Below are positions 1-5,317 of a stretch of 6,527 nt of DNA, piece after piece (position 1 is the first letter of the stretch; each line of letters opens with the position of its first letter). The DNA lies in NCBI GenBank assembly GCA_003133205.1, contig PKWK01000021.1:14977-21503 (forward strand), written 5' to 3'. The notes under the pieces were generated by a model. The model did not search any database. It saw nothing but the letters and a program-made list of their open reading frames with translations, and was not told the origin of the DNA. The DNA is from Granulicella sp. Its GTDB lineage: Bacteria; Acidobacteriota; Terriglobia; Terriglobales; Acidobacteriaceae. The position numbers and the translations under genes are program-made.

Positions 1-115
1 ACTCTCCCAGCCTTCGGGATCGGGGGCCGCGACGCGGATGCAACCCTTCGCGCAAAATCTTGGGGACGTTGCGGGTCAGGGTTACGTGGTAGAAGGCGGT
101 GCTCGGTTCCGACAT
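1..115 (-). CDS. Partial CDS (5' end only), possible ADP-ribosyltransferase-fold protein
   Basis: An ATG at 115 reads leftwards out of the window for 38 codons with no stop. A near-perfect Shine-Dalgarno (AAGGAGG, seven bases upstream) decides this start. An in-frame ATG at 160 lacks such a site. The peptide reads MSEPSTAF, then YHVT at residues 9-12, N16, IL at 20-21, GL at 24-25, and an Arg-rich GPRSRRLGE end. From general knowledge, a Y/F-H-x-T start followed by an x-N-x-x-x-IL-x-x-GL helix is common at the N-terminus of ART-fold proteins, including DarT-like and Tpt1-like enzymes and many small uncharacterised mobile-element proteins. The catalytic C-terminal part is outside the window, so neither activity nor family can be confirmed. 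It lies downstream of gene A, probably in the same transcript. That it is a gene is fairly sure; the family is a guess. Confidence 0.7.
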   Translation of the reverse strand, partial: MSEPSTAFYHVTLTRNVPKILREGLHPRRGPRSRRLGE

Positions 116-220
116 TGATGCCCTCCTTGTAAGTGTGGTGTCGAATGTAGCCCTCATGTAGGCACGCTGCGAGCGGGAGAATAACGAAGAGAATAAGACA
201 GGTGAAGATGCCGGCGTAGT

Positions 221-754
221 TCAAGCTGCCGCCTCGATGCTCACGGAAATGACACCCTTCCGCTTCCTCGACTTCTTCAGACGGCCTTCGATAAAGGCTG
301 CAAAGATGCTGCGCTTCACTCCTTCAAGTGCCTCGCGGCGAAGGTCGTACAACTCGTGGCAGATGTTCCAAAGCATTTCAGTCTTGGAGTTTGCCGCCAG
401 GTGTTGCCAAGTCTCCGCAGTGGTCGTAGATGAGAGCAAGAGCCCCTCCATGCCGCCGCCAGATGACTGGAGAATCACAATTGCACGACCGCTGTAGGCC
501 TTACTGCATTCGTAAACCCCATAGCGGTAGCTATTGCCAGTCCACTTAGCGTTGCCGCCAAGACAGGGACGTCCTTCGCCAAATAATCCGGCACCGATGA
601 ACTTCAGGTCATCGACACGGACAATGGCCGCCCCGCCCTGGGGTGTCTGACAGGTGATGGCGGTCGGGACTTCTGTTCCGGACTCATTAAGCCAAATATC
701 GGCGGCGTCGGAGCTGCGCCAGCATTGGCCCGGGTGGTCTTGTGTTGGGATCAT
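221..754 (-). CDS. Orphan protein A, 177 aa, function unknown
   Basis: I chose the ATG at 754 (MIPTQDHP) because AGGAG lies eight or nine bases upstream. A GTG at 778 is in frame but would put that Shine-Dalgarno inside the gene. The protein has a Cys-containing, Gly-rich N-terminal two thirds: C11, C35, C64, C83, and strand-like stretches such as AIVRVDDL (43-50) and RAIVILQSS (90-98). A helical C-terminal third (about 113-160) follows, then a basic patch KKSRKRKG (160-167). There is no signal peptide or membrane segment. I do not recognise the family. The basic patch could bind nucleic acid, but this is only suggestive. It sits between the Cys-rich gene B and the partial gene at 1-115, all on the same strand. 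A GC-rich hairpin lies just upstream of its ribosome-binding site. Confidence 0.75.
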   Translation of the reverse strand: MIPTQDHPGQCWRSSDAADIWLNESGTEVPTAITCQTPQGGAAIVRVDDLKFIGAGLFGEGRPCLGGNAKWTGNSYRYGVYECSKAYSGRAIVILQSSGGGMEGLLLSSTTTAETWQHLAANSKTEMLWNICHELYDLRREALEGVKRSIFAAFIEGRLKKSRKRKGVISVSIEAAA

Positions 755-782
755 GGTTAAATCTCCTGGTAAACGCACAAAT

Positions 783-801
783 GCCCGGAATGGCTCCGGG
801 C
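783..801 (-). promoter_or_regulatory. Hairpin upstream of gene A ribosome-binding site
   Basis: GCCCGGA (783-789) pairs perfectly with TCCGGGC (795-801) around a five-base loop. In the mRNA of the minus-strand genes it lies between the stop of B (840) and the start of A, ending 28 nt before the A start codon and leaving the Shine-Dalgarno unpaired. There is no U-run after it on the minus strand, so it does not look like a terminator in that direction. On the plus strand it is followed by a T-rich stretch. Three other genes here have the same arrangement. Confidence 0.6.
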
Positions 802-839
802 TGGCCTTTGTTATTCAAAACGAATGACGAACGTGCGGG

Positions 840-1166
840 TTAGTGGGGAGGTGGTGCTGGAGGTGCGGTCAAGTCTTCGATCGCGCATCGTAGACACTCG
901 ACATAGAAGGCAGCCTCCATCCAATCCCAGTGATCGTGGAACCTCTCCTGCAATTCCTTGAAAATCTCGTTTAGCCCAGCGATCGCGGCATCGGTAGTGA
1001 TGACGCGCTGTTGGAACACCACAGCAGGACTGCCGTAAGTTACAAACGGCTGTCCATCGTTGGGGCAGAAGAAACCGTGGCACGAGATAAACCCACATGT
1101 CCGGCACGTTCCACCTTGGGGAACAAAGGCATCCGGCAAGGGGCCTGGATCGACGGGTGCGATCAC
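840..1166 (-). CDS. Cys-rich protein B, probable zinc-binding, 108 aa (start uncertain)
   Basis: The reading frame is open from 1346, but its first 60 codons overlap gene C, whose CxxC motifs are convincing, so I place the start at GTG 1166, 20 nt after the C stop. No Shine-Dalgarno precedes it. Translation would depend on coupling to C, or B may be the continuation of C after a frameshift. From the GTG: CRTC at 21-24, CHGFFC at 29-34 and CLRC at 91-94 give three possible metal-ligand pairs. A helical segment runs from about 59 to 98 and a Pro-rich tail (PPAPPPH) ends the protein. I do not know the family. A structural zinc site is inferred from the cysteine spacing. An overlapping frame at 811-1107 has no coding-like features. 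Confidence 0.55.
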   Translation of the reverse strand: MIAPVDPGPLPDAFVPQGGTCRTCGFISCHGFFCPNDGQPFVTYGSPAVVFQQRVITTDAAIAGLNEIFKELQERFHDHWDWMEAAFYVECLRCAIEDLTAPPAPPPH

Positions 1167-1185
1167 ATGGGCTATCGGGCGATTG

Positions 1186-1563
1186 TCATCCCTTGAGGGG
1201 GTGAGTTGCTCCTGTACCGTGGCATGTCGGGCAATCTTCCCCTGAAAAGGTGAACAGCTTGCCGTCGCATGTAGGGCAGACGCCGCCGCCCACCACATCA
1301 GAAGCGTTACCAGAGCGTTCTTCCTCTGCGGGTTCTGCCATCTCATCGATCAGGTAGCTTGCCACTGGATACTCGACGCCGCCCATATTGCGAACGGTGC
1401 AGGTGCCTTTGCCATCGTCTGCTATGACGTCATATCGCGCATAGCTCTTAGGTTTGTCGGGTGTTCCGCTTGAGTAGAACATCCCAACTCGGGACGCGGC
1501 GGACGACTTCTCGGGACTTTGGTCAAACGCTAGACCGTTAACGCTCTGATTAGATCTGAGCAT
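1186..1563 (-). CDS. Zinc-ribbon-like protein C with paired CPTC motifs, 125 aa
   Basis: The start is ATG 1563 (MLRSNQSV). GAAAGAAGG lies seven bases upstream, and in-frame starts further up are unsupported. Residues 26-75 read like a compact beta domain (VGMFYSSG, ARYDVIADDGKGTCTVRNMG, YPVASYLIDEM). An acidic linker follows, then CPTC at 96-99 and CPTC-HGTG at 111-118. The CxxCxGxG style resembles DnaJ-type cysteine-rich repeats and zinc ribbons, so binding of one zinc by four cysteines is likely. Such domains mediate protein or nucleic-acid contacts; no enzyme motif is seen. It is first in the minus-strand run C-B-A, starting at the divergent promoter region. Its TGA stop follows a five-C run (minus-strand sense), and the next frame continues coding-like into B. 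Confidence 0.7.
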   Translation of the reverse strand: MLRSNQSVNGLAFDQSPEKSSAASRVGMFYSSGTPDKPKSYARYDVIADDGKGTCTVRNMGGVEYPVASYLIDEMAEPAEEERSGNASDVVGGGVCPTCDGKLFTFSGEDCPTCHGTGATHPLKG

Positions 1564-1680
1564 AAGGATGCCTTCTTTCAAATTTACGTGGAATGAGATT
1601 GTGAAAAGATGGAGTGCCGCAAAGGATGATTGTCCCGTATGCGTCGTCGCTTTTGAAGTTATCACCTGTAGAATTGAGCA
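1564..1680. promoter_or_regulatory. Divergent intergenic region between gene C and the K-HU pair
   Basis: These 117 bases must hold promoters for both the minus-strand run starting with C and the plus-strand pair K-HU. On the plus strand TAGAAT (1669-1674) fits a -10 hexamer. It ends six bases before the ATG of K, and K has no Shine-Dalgarno, so the K-HU mRNA may be leaderless or nearly so. No convincing -35 is seen 16-18 bases upstream. On the minus strand a TAAATT close to the C gene is a weak -10 candidate. I find no inverted repeat that would mark an operator. Confidence 0.4.
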
Positions 1681-1887
1681 ATGCCTAAAGCACCTGCAGT
1701 AATTACATCGCCCAAAATTAAGAAGCTTGCCAACAAAGCGTTCAAATCTCCCAGCATGTTGACGACGGTGGAGACGCGAGAACTCGGCGCGTCCATCCTC
1801 GCGTTTATCTCACCTCCCAAAGAGGTAGCAGCAGCGGCTCCAGCAAAGAAGACGCCAGCCAAGACGGCATCAGCAAAAAGTTCTTAA
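1681..1887 (+). CDS. Small basic protein K, 68 aa, putative partner of HU
   Basis: The ATG at 1681 gives MPKAPAVITSPKIKKLANKAF. It has a Lys-rich first 22 residues, a possibly folded middle (about 26-45, SMLTTVETRELGASILAFIS) and a Pro/Ala/Lys tail with PAKKTPAKTASAK (54-66) like bacterial histone H1-type tails. The gene ends 30 bases before HU on the same strand, so the two are probably one transcript. The similar low-complexity basic tails suggest both bind DNA. No Shine-Dalgarno is visible; see the upstream region for a possible leaderless start. The opposite strand is also open here (1662-1862), but that frame reads as an Ala-rich shadow without a ribosome-binding site. The family is unknown, and the nucleoid role is inferred from composition and neighbour only. 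Confidence 0.6.
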   Translation: MPKAPAVITSPKIKKLANKAFKSPSMLTTVETRELGASILAFISPPKEVAAAAPAKKTPAKTASAKSS

Positions 1888-1917
1888 TCTACTAACCAGC
1901 ACAACCTCGAGGAATCC

Positions 1918-2295
1918 ATGGCAACGAAGAAGGCAACAGCAAAGAAGTCCGTTCCACCGGTGGCGGCAAAGGCCACCGCAACTCCCGTGAAGACGGCCAC
2001 CACCAAGAAGAAGATGACGAAGGCAGAGTTGGTCAAACTCTTCGCGGAAAAGATGGAGATTCCCACGAAGCAATCTGCGGCGTTCCTCGATCTCCTTGCA
2101 TCGACCGCGGTTCTGGAGACGAAGAAGAATGGCGAGTTCACCATTCCGGGTCTTGGCAAACTGGTCAAGGTTCAGCGCGCTGCGCGCATCGGTCGCAATC
2201 CCCAGACCGGCGAATCGATCAAGATCAAAGCGAAGACCGTAGTGAAGTTCCGGGTTGCGAAGGCCGCCAAGGACGTTATCACGCCCGCGAAGTAG
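1918..2295 (+). CDS. HU/IHF-family DNA-binding protein with H1-like N-terminal tail, 125 aa
   Basis: Residues 33-121 form a standard HU fold: MTKAELVKLFAEKM (helix 1), KQSAAFLDLLASTAV (helix 2), then GEFTIPGLGKLVKVQRAAR (strands), the DNA-binding arm around GRNPQTGESIKIKA (92-105), and the closing FRVAKAAKDVI. The arm keeps the RNPQTGE signature with the intercalating proline. HU dimers bend and compact DNA in the nucleoid and assist replication, recombination and regulation. The first 32 residues are an extra Lys/Ala/Thr/Pro tail (ATKKATAKK...TTKKK), absent from the usual 90-residue HU and expected to add non-specific DNA binding. GAGGA five bases (four intervening) upstream supports the ATG. 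It is preceded by basic protein K and followed by a strong terminator. Carriage among orphan genes suggests an accessory, possibly element-borne, HU copy, but a chromosomal location cannot be excluded. Confidence 0.95.
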   Translation: MATKKATAKKSVPPVAAKATATPVKTATTKKKMTKAELVKLFAEKMEIPTKQSAAFLDLLASTAVLETKKNGEFTIPGLGKLVKVQRAARIGRNPQTGESIKIKAKTVVKFRVAKAAKDVITPAK

Positions 2296-2312
2296 CCGTT
2301 AACCAACCACTC

Positions 2313-2354
2313 AAAAGCACTGATCCTTCGGAATCGCGGAGGATCAGTGCTTTT
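2313..2354. terminator. Bidirectional rho-independent terminator between HU and gene D
   Basis: A perfect 15-bp stem pairs AAAAGCACTGATCCT (2313-2327) with its complement (2340-2354), and three further pairs can extend it into the loop. It ends in TTTT on both strands and lies 17 bases after the HU stop and five bases after the stop of the convergent gene D. It therefore ends both transcripts. Confidence 0.9.
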
Positions 2355-2359
2355 AAGCC

Positions 2360-2911
2360 TCAGTGTGCGCCTTCTGCTGATGATTCTGACTTCAACTTGA
2401 GTGCCGCAAATAGCTTGTCGGCGAACTCGTCGTAGTCTGTTTCCCTATCGGGCCACATGGCAATGCCGTCTGGATAGTGGTGAACGCTAACCGTTGTGGC
2501 TGCCTTCACGTCCCAAGCTTTGCCGGTGTATTCGCTGTAGCGCGTTGCATAGTCCGCATCGTCTACCTCGAAACGGGCATAGTCCTTGATGTGTTCGAGG
2601 TCATGGTCACCCTCGGCATCCCAGTAGCGCCCAAGATAAAGAACGGCCGCATGTCCGCTGATGAGCCCGGTGTCTCCAAGGGCATCATTCGACGCAATCA
2701 CAACAACGCCCTTGCCGTGAAAGAGAATGTCGCGGATTGCCATTGCGGCACCGAAACAGCGACCACCGAAGCCATCCAGCTTACAAAAGGCGAGAACGTC
2801 GAACAGTTCATCTTTCTGCTCTTTGGTGTCTGCGATCTTTGTGAGGTTCACAACGGTTTTGAGCTCATGTTTGGGCGCAGCCTGCCCCGTACCGCGTGAA
2901 GCAGCACTCAT
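2360..2911 (-). CDS. Protein D, putative papain-fold Cys-His-Asp hydrolase, 183 aa
   Basis: The ATG at 2911 (MSAASRGTGQ) is set by GGAG eight bases upstream. After a helical segment (22-45), the core reads DGFGGRCFGAAMAIRDILF (46-64), with Cys52 at the head of a helix. ISGHAAVLYLGRYWDAEG (84-101) follows, with His87 starting a strand and Asp98 in the next turn. A nucleophilic Cys at a helix start followed by GHA-hydrophobic strand and an acidic residue is the arrangement of papain-like, NlpC/P60-like and transglutaminase-like cysteine peptidases. I therefore infer a Cys52-His87-Asp98 triad. Substrate and biological role are unknown: it could be a peptidase, deamidase or effector. No signal peptide is seen, so it should act in the cytoplasm. 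The C-terminus (150-183) is acidic and helical. It is preceded by gene E on the same strand with an intervening hairpin. Confidence 0.75.
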   Translation of the reverse strand: MSAASRGTGQAAPKHELKTVVNLTKIADTKEQKDELFDVLAFCKLDGFGGRCFGAAMAIRDILFHGKGVVVIASNDALGDTGLISGHAAVLYLGRYWDAEGDHDLEHIKDYARFEVDDADYATRYSEYTGKAWDVKAATTVSVHHYPDGIAMWPDRETDYDEFADKLFAALKLKSESSAEGAH

Positions 2912-2937
2912 CGCAGGACTCCGTTATCAAGAATTGC

Positions 2938-2959
2938 GGGCCGGGGTGTTCTCCGGCCC
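2938..2959 (-). promoter_or_regulatory. Hairpin upstream of gene D ribosome-binding site
   Basis: GGGCCGG (2938-2944) pairs with CCGGCCC (2953-2959) around an eight-base loop, beginning seven bases after the stop of E. It ends 26 nt before the D start and leaves the Shine-Dalgarno free. It has the same placement as the hairpins before A, I and J. Confidence 0.6.
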
Positions 2960-2966
2960 TCGTTGG

Positions 2967-3605
2967 TTATTTCAGGCGCTTGCGGACGGGGAGGGCATAC
3001 GGAACGTATTTCAGCTTGCCGAAATCGTGGTCATAGACCCCGCTTGGATCCTCCATGCCTTTGAACCTATGGGCGGCAGTTAAGATGGTGATCGCGGCAG
3101 CCTCTTGGTTGATGAAAGCTTCTTCTATGTCCCCGTGAACGCCACCGAACTCGTATCCGAAATCGTCGGTCATTTTCTCGTGAGAGATGCGGAGTTTCTG
3201 CATTAGCTCTTCCGCGGAGGGCGCGAGTTTCACTAATACCGAAACCAAGCCAGACAGCTCGGTCCATGTACGGAGGAGAGCCGTGTCTGCATCTAGTAAC
3301 TCCTGAAACCACTTCTGTGCCTCGGCGTCCGCATCGGCTTCAGCGGCTTCAAGGCTACTAAACACGCCAACCACGCTAAAGTTATCCTCAACGAAGTAGG
3401 CACCGTCACCACTCAAGCGAGTTGCAAAAGCGGCCCATAGCCCATCTTCGTCATCACCCGAGAAATCTATCTCACGTTTTGCCTTGTCGCGGGTACTGTC
3501 CAAGTCAAAGAGTTGACCTTCAATAACTTCCTGATCGTCTTCCTGCGAAATGGTGATAAAACGCTCCGCACAGTCAACGTAAACCTTCTTAATTTCCTTT
3601 TTCAT
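2967..3605 (-). CDS. Orphan protein E, 212 aa, function unknown
   Basis: The frame is open from a TTG at 3707, but GAGAGG seven bases before ATG 3605 (MKKEIKKVYVDC) decides the start. The 3656-3707 stretch also belongs to another, decayed coding region. The protein starts with a basic strand-like segment (1-20), then an acidic region (EDDQEVIEG, DFSGDDEDG at 48-55). A probable short alpha/beta unit covers 57-90 (GLWAAFATRL, GAYFVEDNFSVVGVFSSLEAAEADAD). A long helical region spans about 90-180, and a basic C-terminus ends in PVRKRLK. The VVGVFSSLEAAEADAD stretch resembles the short strand-helix found in many small bacterial proteins, but I cannot assign a family. No membrane segment or signal peptide. 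It is probably co-transcribed with D, 55 nt downstream. Confidence 0.75.
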   Translation of the reverse strand: MKKEIKKVYVDCAERFITISQEDDQEVIEGQLFDLDSTRDKAKREIDFSGDDEDGLWAAFATRLSGDGAYFVEDNFSVVGVFSSLEAAEADADAEAQKWFQELLDADTALLRTWTELSGLVSVLVKLAPSAEELMQKLRISHEKMTDDFGYEFGGVHGDIEEAFINQEAAAITILTAAHRFKGMEDPSGVYDHDFGKLKYVPYALPVRKRLK

Positions 3606-3655
3606 ATTCAACCTCTCGGTAGCTGCCCGCAACAATTTTGTGATACTTCTCCAAT

Positions 3656-3867
3656 CTAATTGGTTTGCACTTCCATCTGGATGTAGTGGAAATCCCGTAT
3701 CCAGCAACTTTGCTCTGGATGTGCCTCCCGCTCGGCGGCGTCGAGCACATTGCGCTTGCTGTCAGCCGCTTCCCAAGTTAGACCAGCTTAGATCAACGTC
3801 TCGATGACGACTGGCTTCCGCCGAGGGTCGCGACTGTTGCGAAGGATGCTGTAGGTTCCCCGGTCAT
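3656..3867 (-). pseudogene. Decayed small gene (about 70 codons) with in-frame stop, between F and E
   Basis: This stretch lacks an intact frame but reads as protein in one frame. GTYSILRNSRDPRRKPVVIE begins about 10 bases after the stop of F, then a TAA at 3790-3788. AGLTWEAADSKRNVLDAAER and then PEQSCWIRDFHYIQMEVQTN follow, to a TAG at 3658-3656. The second part in particular (Trp-rich, amphipathic, SCWxRDxHYI) looks selected. An ATG at 3867 lies one frame off and would join this frame if a four-G run (minus sense, just after it) had five Gs. I infer an ancestral protein of about 70 residues broken by one stop and probably one frameshift. Alternatively it is a C-terminal extension of F, since it is in the same frame after the F stop. 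The family is unknown. Confidence 0.55.
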
Positions 3868-3871
3868 AACT

Positions 3872-4204
3872 TCACCGGCCCGATTTGAGATTTGCGACGA
3901 CACCGAGAACGAGGGTCTTCACGATGTCGAAATCGTAGGCATCGTAGAGGTAGCGAATCTGGTCCTCCAAGCCCTGGTTGTTGATCGTGGAGGCTTCCGC
4001 TTCCTTGCCGGCTAACACGGATTCGTCATTAGTCCTATCGGGAGTGTAATCATTGATGGAGGCAGCCTCGTCGCACTTGGCGTCGATCACGTCCTCGCAC
4101 AACTCCTCACAAGCCGCCGCAAGGGTAATACCCTTACTGGTCACCAGGATGCTCAACTCTGCGAGTTGGTCGTCTGAAATCACGCTCTCATAGGCGCTTG
4201 TCAT
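3872..4204 (-). CDS. Orphan acidic protein F, 110 aa
   Basis: The ATG at 4204 overlaps the TGA of gene G (ATGA), and AAAGGA lies upstream within G, so translation is coupled to G. The protein is acidic (many Asp and Glu) and mostly helical. A first helical half (8-50) contains C32, C36 and C44. A polar linker about 50-75 follows, then a helical end (GLEDQIRYLYDAYDFDIVKTLVLGVVANL). A compact acidic helical fold fits small element-borne inhibitor or adaptor proteins, but that is only a resemblance in composition. It is not a recognised family. Its stop is followed in the same frame by the decayed coding region 3656-3867, so F may have lost a C-terminal extension. Confidence 0.7.
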   Translation of the reverse strand: MTSAYESVISDDQLAELSILVTSKGITLAAACEELCEDVIDAKCDEAASINDYTPDRTNDESVLAGKEAEASTINNQGLEDQIRYLYDAYDFDIVKTLVLGVVANLKSGR

Positions 4205-4596
4205 TGGTCGTTTCCTTTCAAAATTTGCAGGGAAGAGAATTGGGCCACGGCACGCCGTCCCTCATCGGTTATGGCGCTTGTGGGTTTCAGCAGGCTACGG
4301 CTGATGCAGAACTGTTTGGCAGATTCCCATTCTTCCTGGGTGATGCCGGTCTCCCGGTGCGCCGTGTGGAAGCGGTAGTTGGAAATGCCGCCGTAGCTCG
4401 GCTTGATGCTGCGCGTGGCCACCAGCACCACATTCACCGCCCAATTAAGGTCTGCGGGGCGGGGAAGTAGCTGCATAGGGGCGGGTTCAGAGTTTGTCTG
4501 GAAGTCTTTATGCTCGTCGATCGCTATTACGGGGGAAAGGCGGACGGGAGTTGGCGCAGGCGCGTCAAATTCGAAATTACATTGTGCTGCGCTCAT
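4201..4596 (-). CDS. Orphan protein G, 131 aa, possible winged-helix C-terminus
   Basis: The ATG at 4596 (MSAAQCNFEF) follows the stop of H by 16 bases and has a purine-rich AAAGAGAGAAAG stretch as ribosome-binding site. The first 45 residues are Pro-rich and probably disordered. Residues 50-80 contain LNWAVNVVLVATRSI, an amphipathic or strand-rich segment. Residues 84-120 (TGITQEEWESAKQFC, RSLLKPTSAITDEGRRAVAQ) have the helix-Leu-Leu-x...-T-x-EG-R-x-A pattern often seen in winged-helix proteins, where the last helix meets a two-strand wing. DNA binding is therefore possible but not shown. The stop overlaps the start of F. It sits in the five-gene run J-I-H-G-F. Confidence 0.7.
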   Translation of the reverse strand: MSAAQCNFEFDAPAPTPVRLSPVIAIDEHKDFQTNSEPAPMQLLPRPADLNWAVNVVLVATRSIKPSYGGISNYRFHTAHRETGITQEEWESAKQFCISRSLLKPTSAITDEGRRAVAQFSSLQILKGNDQ

Positions 4597-4612
4597 CGCT
4601 TTCTCTCTTTCG

Positions 4613-4884
4613 CTACCGAGGCTCTTGAGGAGTGCTTAGATAAGCACGGGCTTCCTTAAGCCATTGATCGTCGATTCTGTCGTTGACTGCTCGCTGAATG
4701 AGCGCATGCGCTGTAGGGGCGCCGGCGAACAGTTGTGCGACGTCAATTGCTGCCCAGTCCAATCCCAAATTGGCATGGACGTGCGCGAGTAGATCGCCGT
4801 CTGGCCCCATACGGCGGCCTCGGTCCATCTCTCTTTGTCTAGGTGCTGTGTGGCCGTAAACGGGCCTTTGATTGCCGCGCTCAT
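4613..4884 (-). pseudogene. Gene H, about 90 aa, interrupted by a one-base frameshift at a four-G run
   Basis: The first part starts at ATG 4884 (MSAAIKGPFT), with AAAGG ten bases upstream, and reads coding-like up to TEAAVWG (27). The frame then becomes nonsense-like. From 4808 the neighbouring frame (-1) reads PDGDLLAHVHANLGLDW and on to KEARAYLSTPQEPR and a TAG at 4613. One more G in the run at 4805-4808 would join them into a continuous 90-residue protein that is helical and acidic in its second half. It is possibly a real frameshift, a programmed -1 shift, or a homopolymer sequence error. If it is none of these, the downstream part could start at ATG 4810, with GAGG seven bases upstream (65 aa). 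Function unknown. Confidence 0.6.
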
Positions 4885-4927
4885 TTTGGGCATTACCTTT
4901 CTTGTGACGATTTCAATGGGTGAGGGC

Positions 4928-5236
4928 TTACCAGCCAAAGCGGGCCTTGTGCTCCTCATGGCTCTGCACGATACGTTGCAGCGGGAAGCCGATGAAAGGC
5001 ATGTAACCAGCCTGCCGCATGACGCAAGACGCCTTGCTCGGCCCTACCTCGCGCGAGTTCGACCAGCGCCACACCCACTCCGCGAAGGCGTCTGACGTGG
5101 GGTAGTTGCGAGCCTTGGCCTCCCGAATAATGTAATCGCCACAAGATTCGCTGCCTTGTAGTTTGGGCGTGAATTCGGCCATACCTTGGCCTGTGGGCCT
5201 TGCAATCTGTTCTTGTTCGGCGATGATCATTTCCAT
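4928..5236 (-). CDS. Orphan protein I, 102 aa
   Basis: The ATG at 5236 (MEMIIAEQEQ) has AAGGAG eight bases upstream, a strong site. A flexible N-terminus (1-30) leads to a compact region: GDYIIREAKARNYPTSDAFAEW (33-54), then the aromatic cluster WVWRWSN (54-60) and CVMRQAGYMPFIGFPLQRIV (71-90). It ends with His/Arg and a final GW. The Trp-rich centre suggests a small folded domain. There is no signal peptide or membrane helix. I do not recognise it. It lies between J and H on the same strand, and a hairpin precedes its ribosome-binding site. Confidence 0.75.
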   Translation of the reverse strand: MEMIIAEQEQIARPTGQGMAEFTPKLQGSESCGDYIIREAKARNYPTSDAFAEWVWRWSNSREVGPSKASCVMRQAGYMPFIGFPLQRIVQSHEEHKARFGW

Positions 5237-5259
5237 TGGAAGGCTCCTTAAATGGGGAA

Positions 5260-5288
5260 TGGAGCGACCGGGGTTTCCGACCGCTCCA
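5260..5288 (-). promoter_or_regulatory. Hairpin upstream of gene I ribosome-binding site
   Basis: TGGAGCG (5260-5266) pairs with CGCTCCA (5282-5288), with a second small CGG/CCG pairing inside the loop. It starts 29 bases after the stop of J and ends 23 nt before the I start codon, leaving AAGGAG exposed. Confidence 0.6.
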
Positions 5289-5317
5289 TGGGTTTGTTGA
5301 TCTGCTGCAAAGTCCGC

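Noticed and set aside
811..1107. Minus-strand open frame of 98 codons overlapping gene B
   Set aside because: Out of frame with B, no ribosome-binding site, Arg/Cys-rich shadow composition; B has the better domain-like sequence.
1167..1346. Upstream extension of gene B with a signal-peptide-like start (MRWQNPQRKN, LLMWWAAASALHATASC)
   Set aside because: It is the out-of-frame reading of the CPTC region of gene C and has no Shine-Dalgarno, so the lipobox-like string is probably chance.
1662..1862. Minus-strand open frame of 66 codons opposite gene K
   Set aside because: Ala/Gly-rich complement of the basic K gene without a ribosome-binding site.
1884..2168. Minus-strand frames opposite HU
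   Set aside because: Complement of a clearly identified HU gene.
2477..3083. Plus-strand open frames opposite D and E
   Set aside because: Antisense shadows with no ribosome-binding sites and implausible Cys/Val-rich composition.
3225..3237. A GAGTTTCACTAATA resembling the right-end repeat core
   Set aside because: Lies inside gene E and mismatches in the distal part; isolated, so probably chance.
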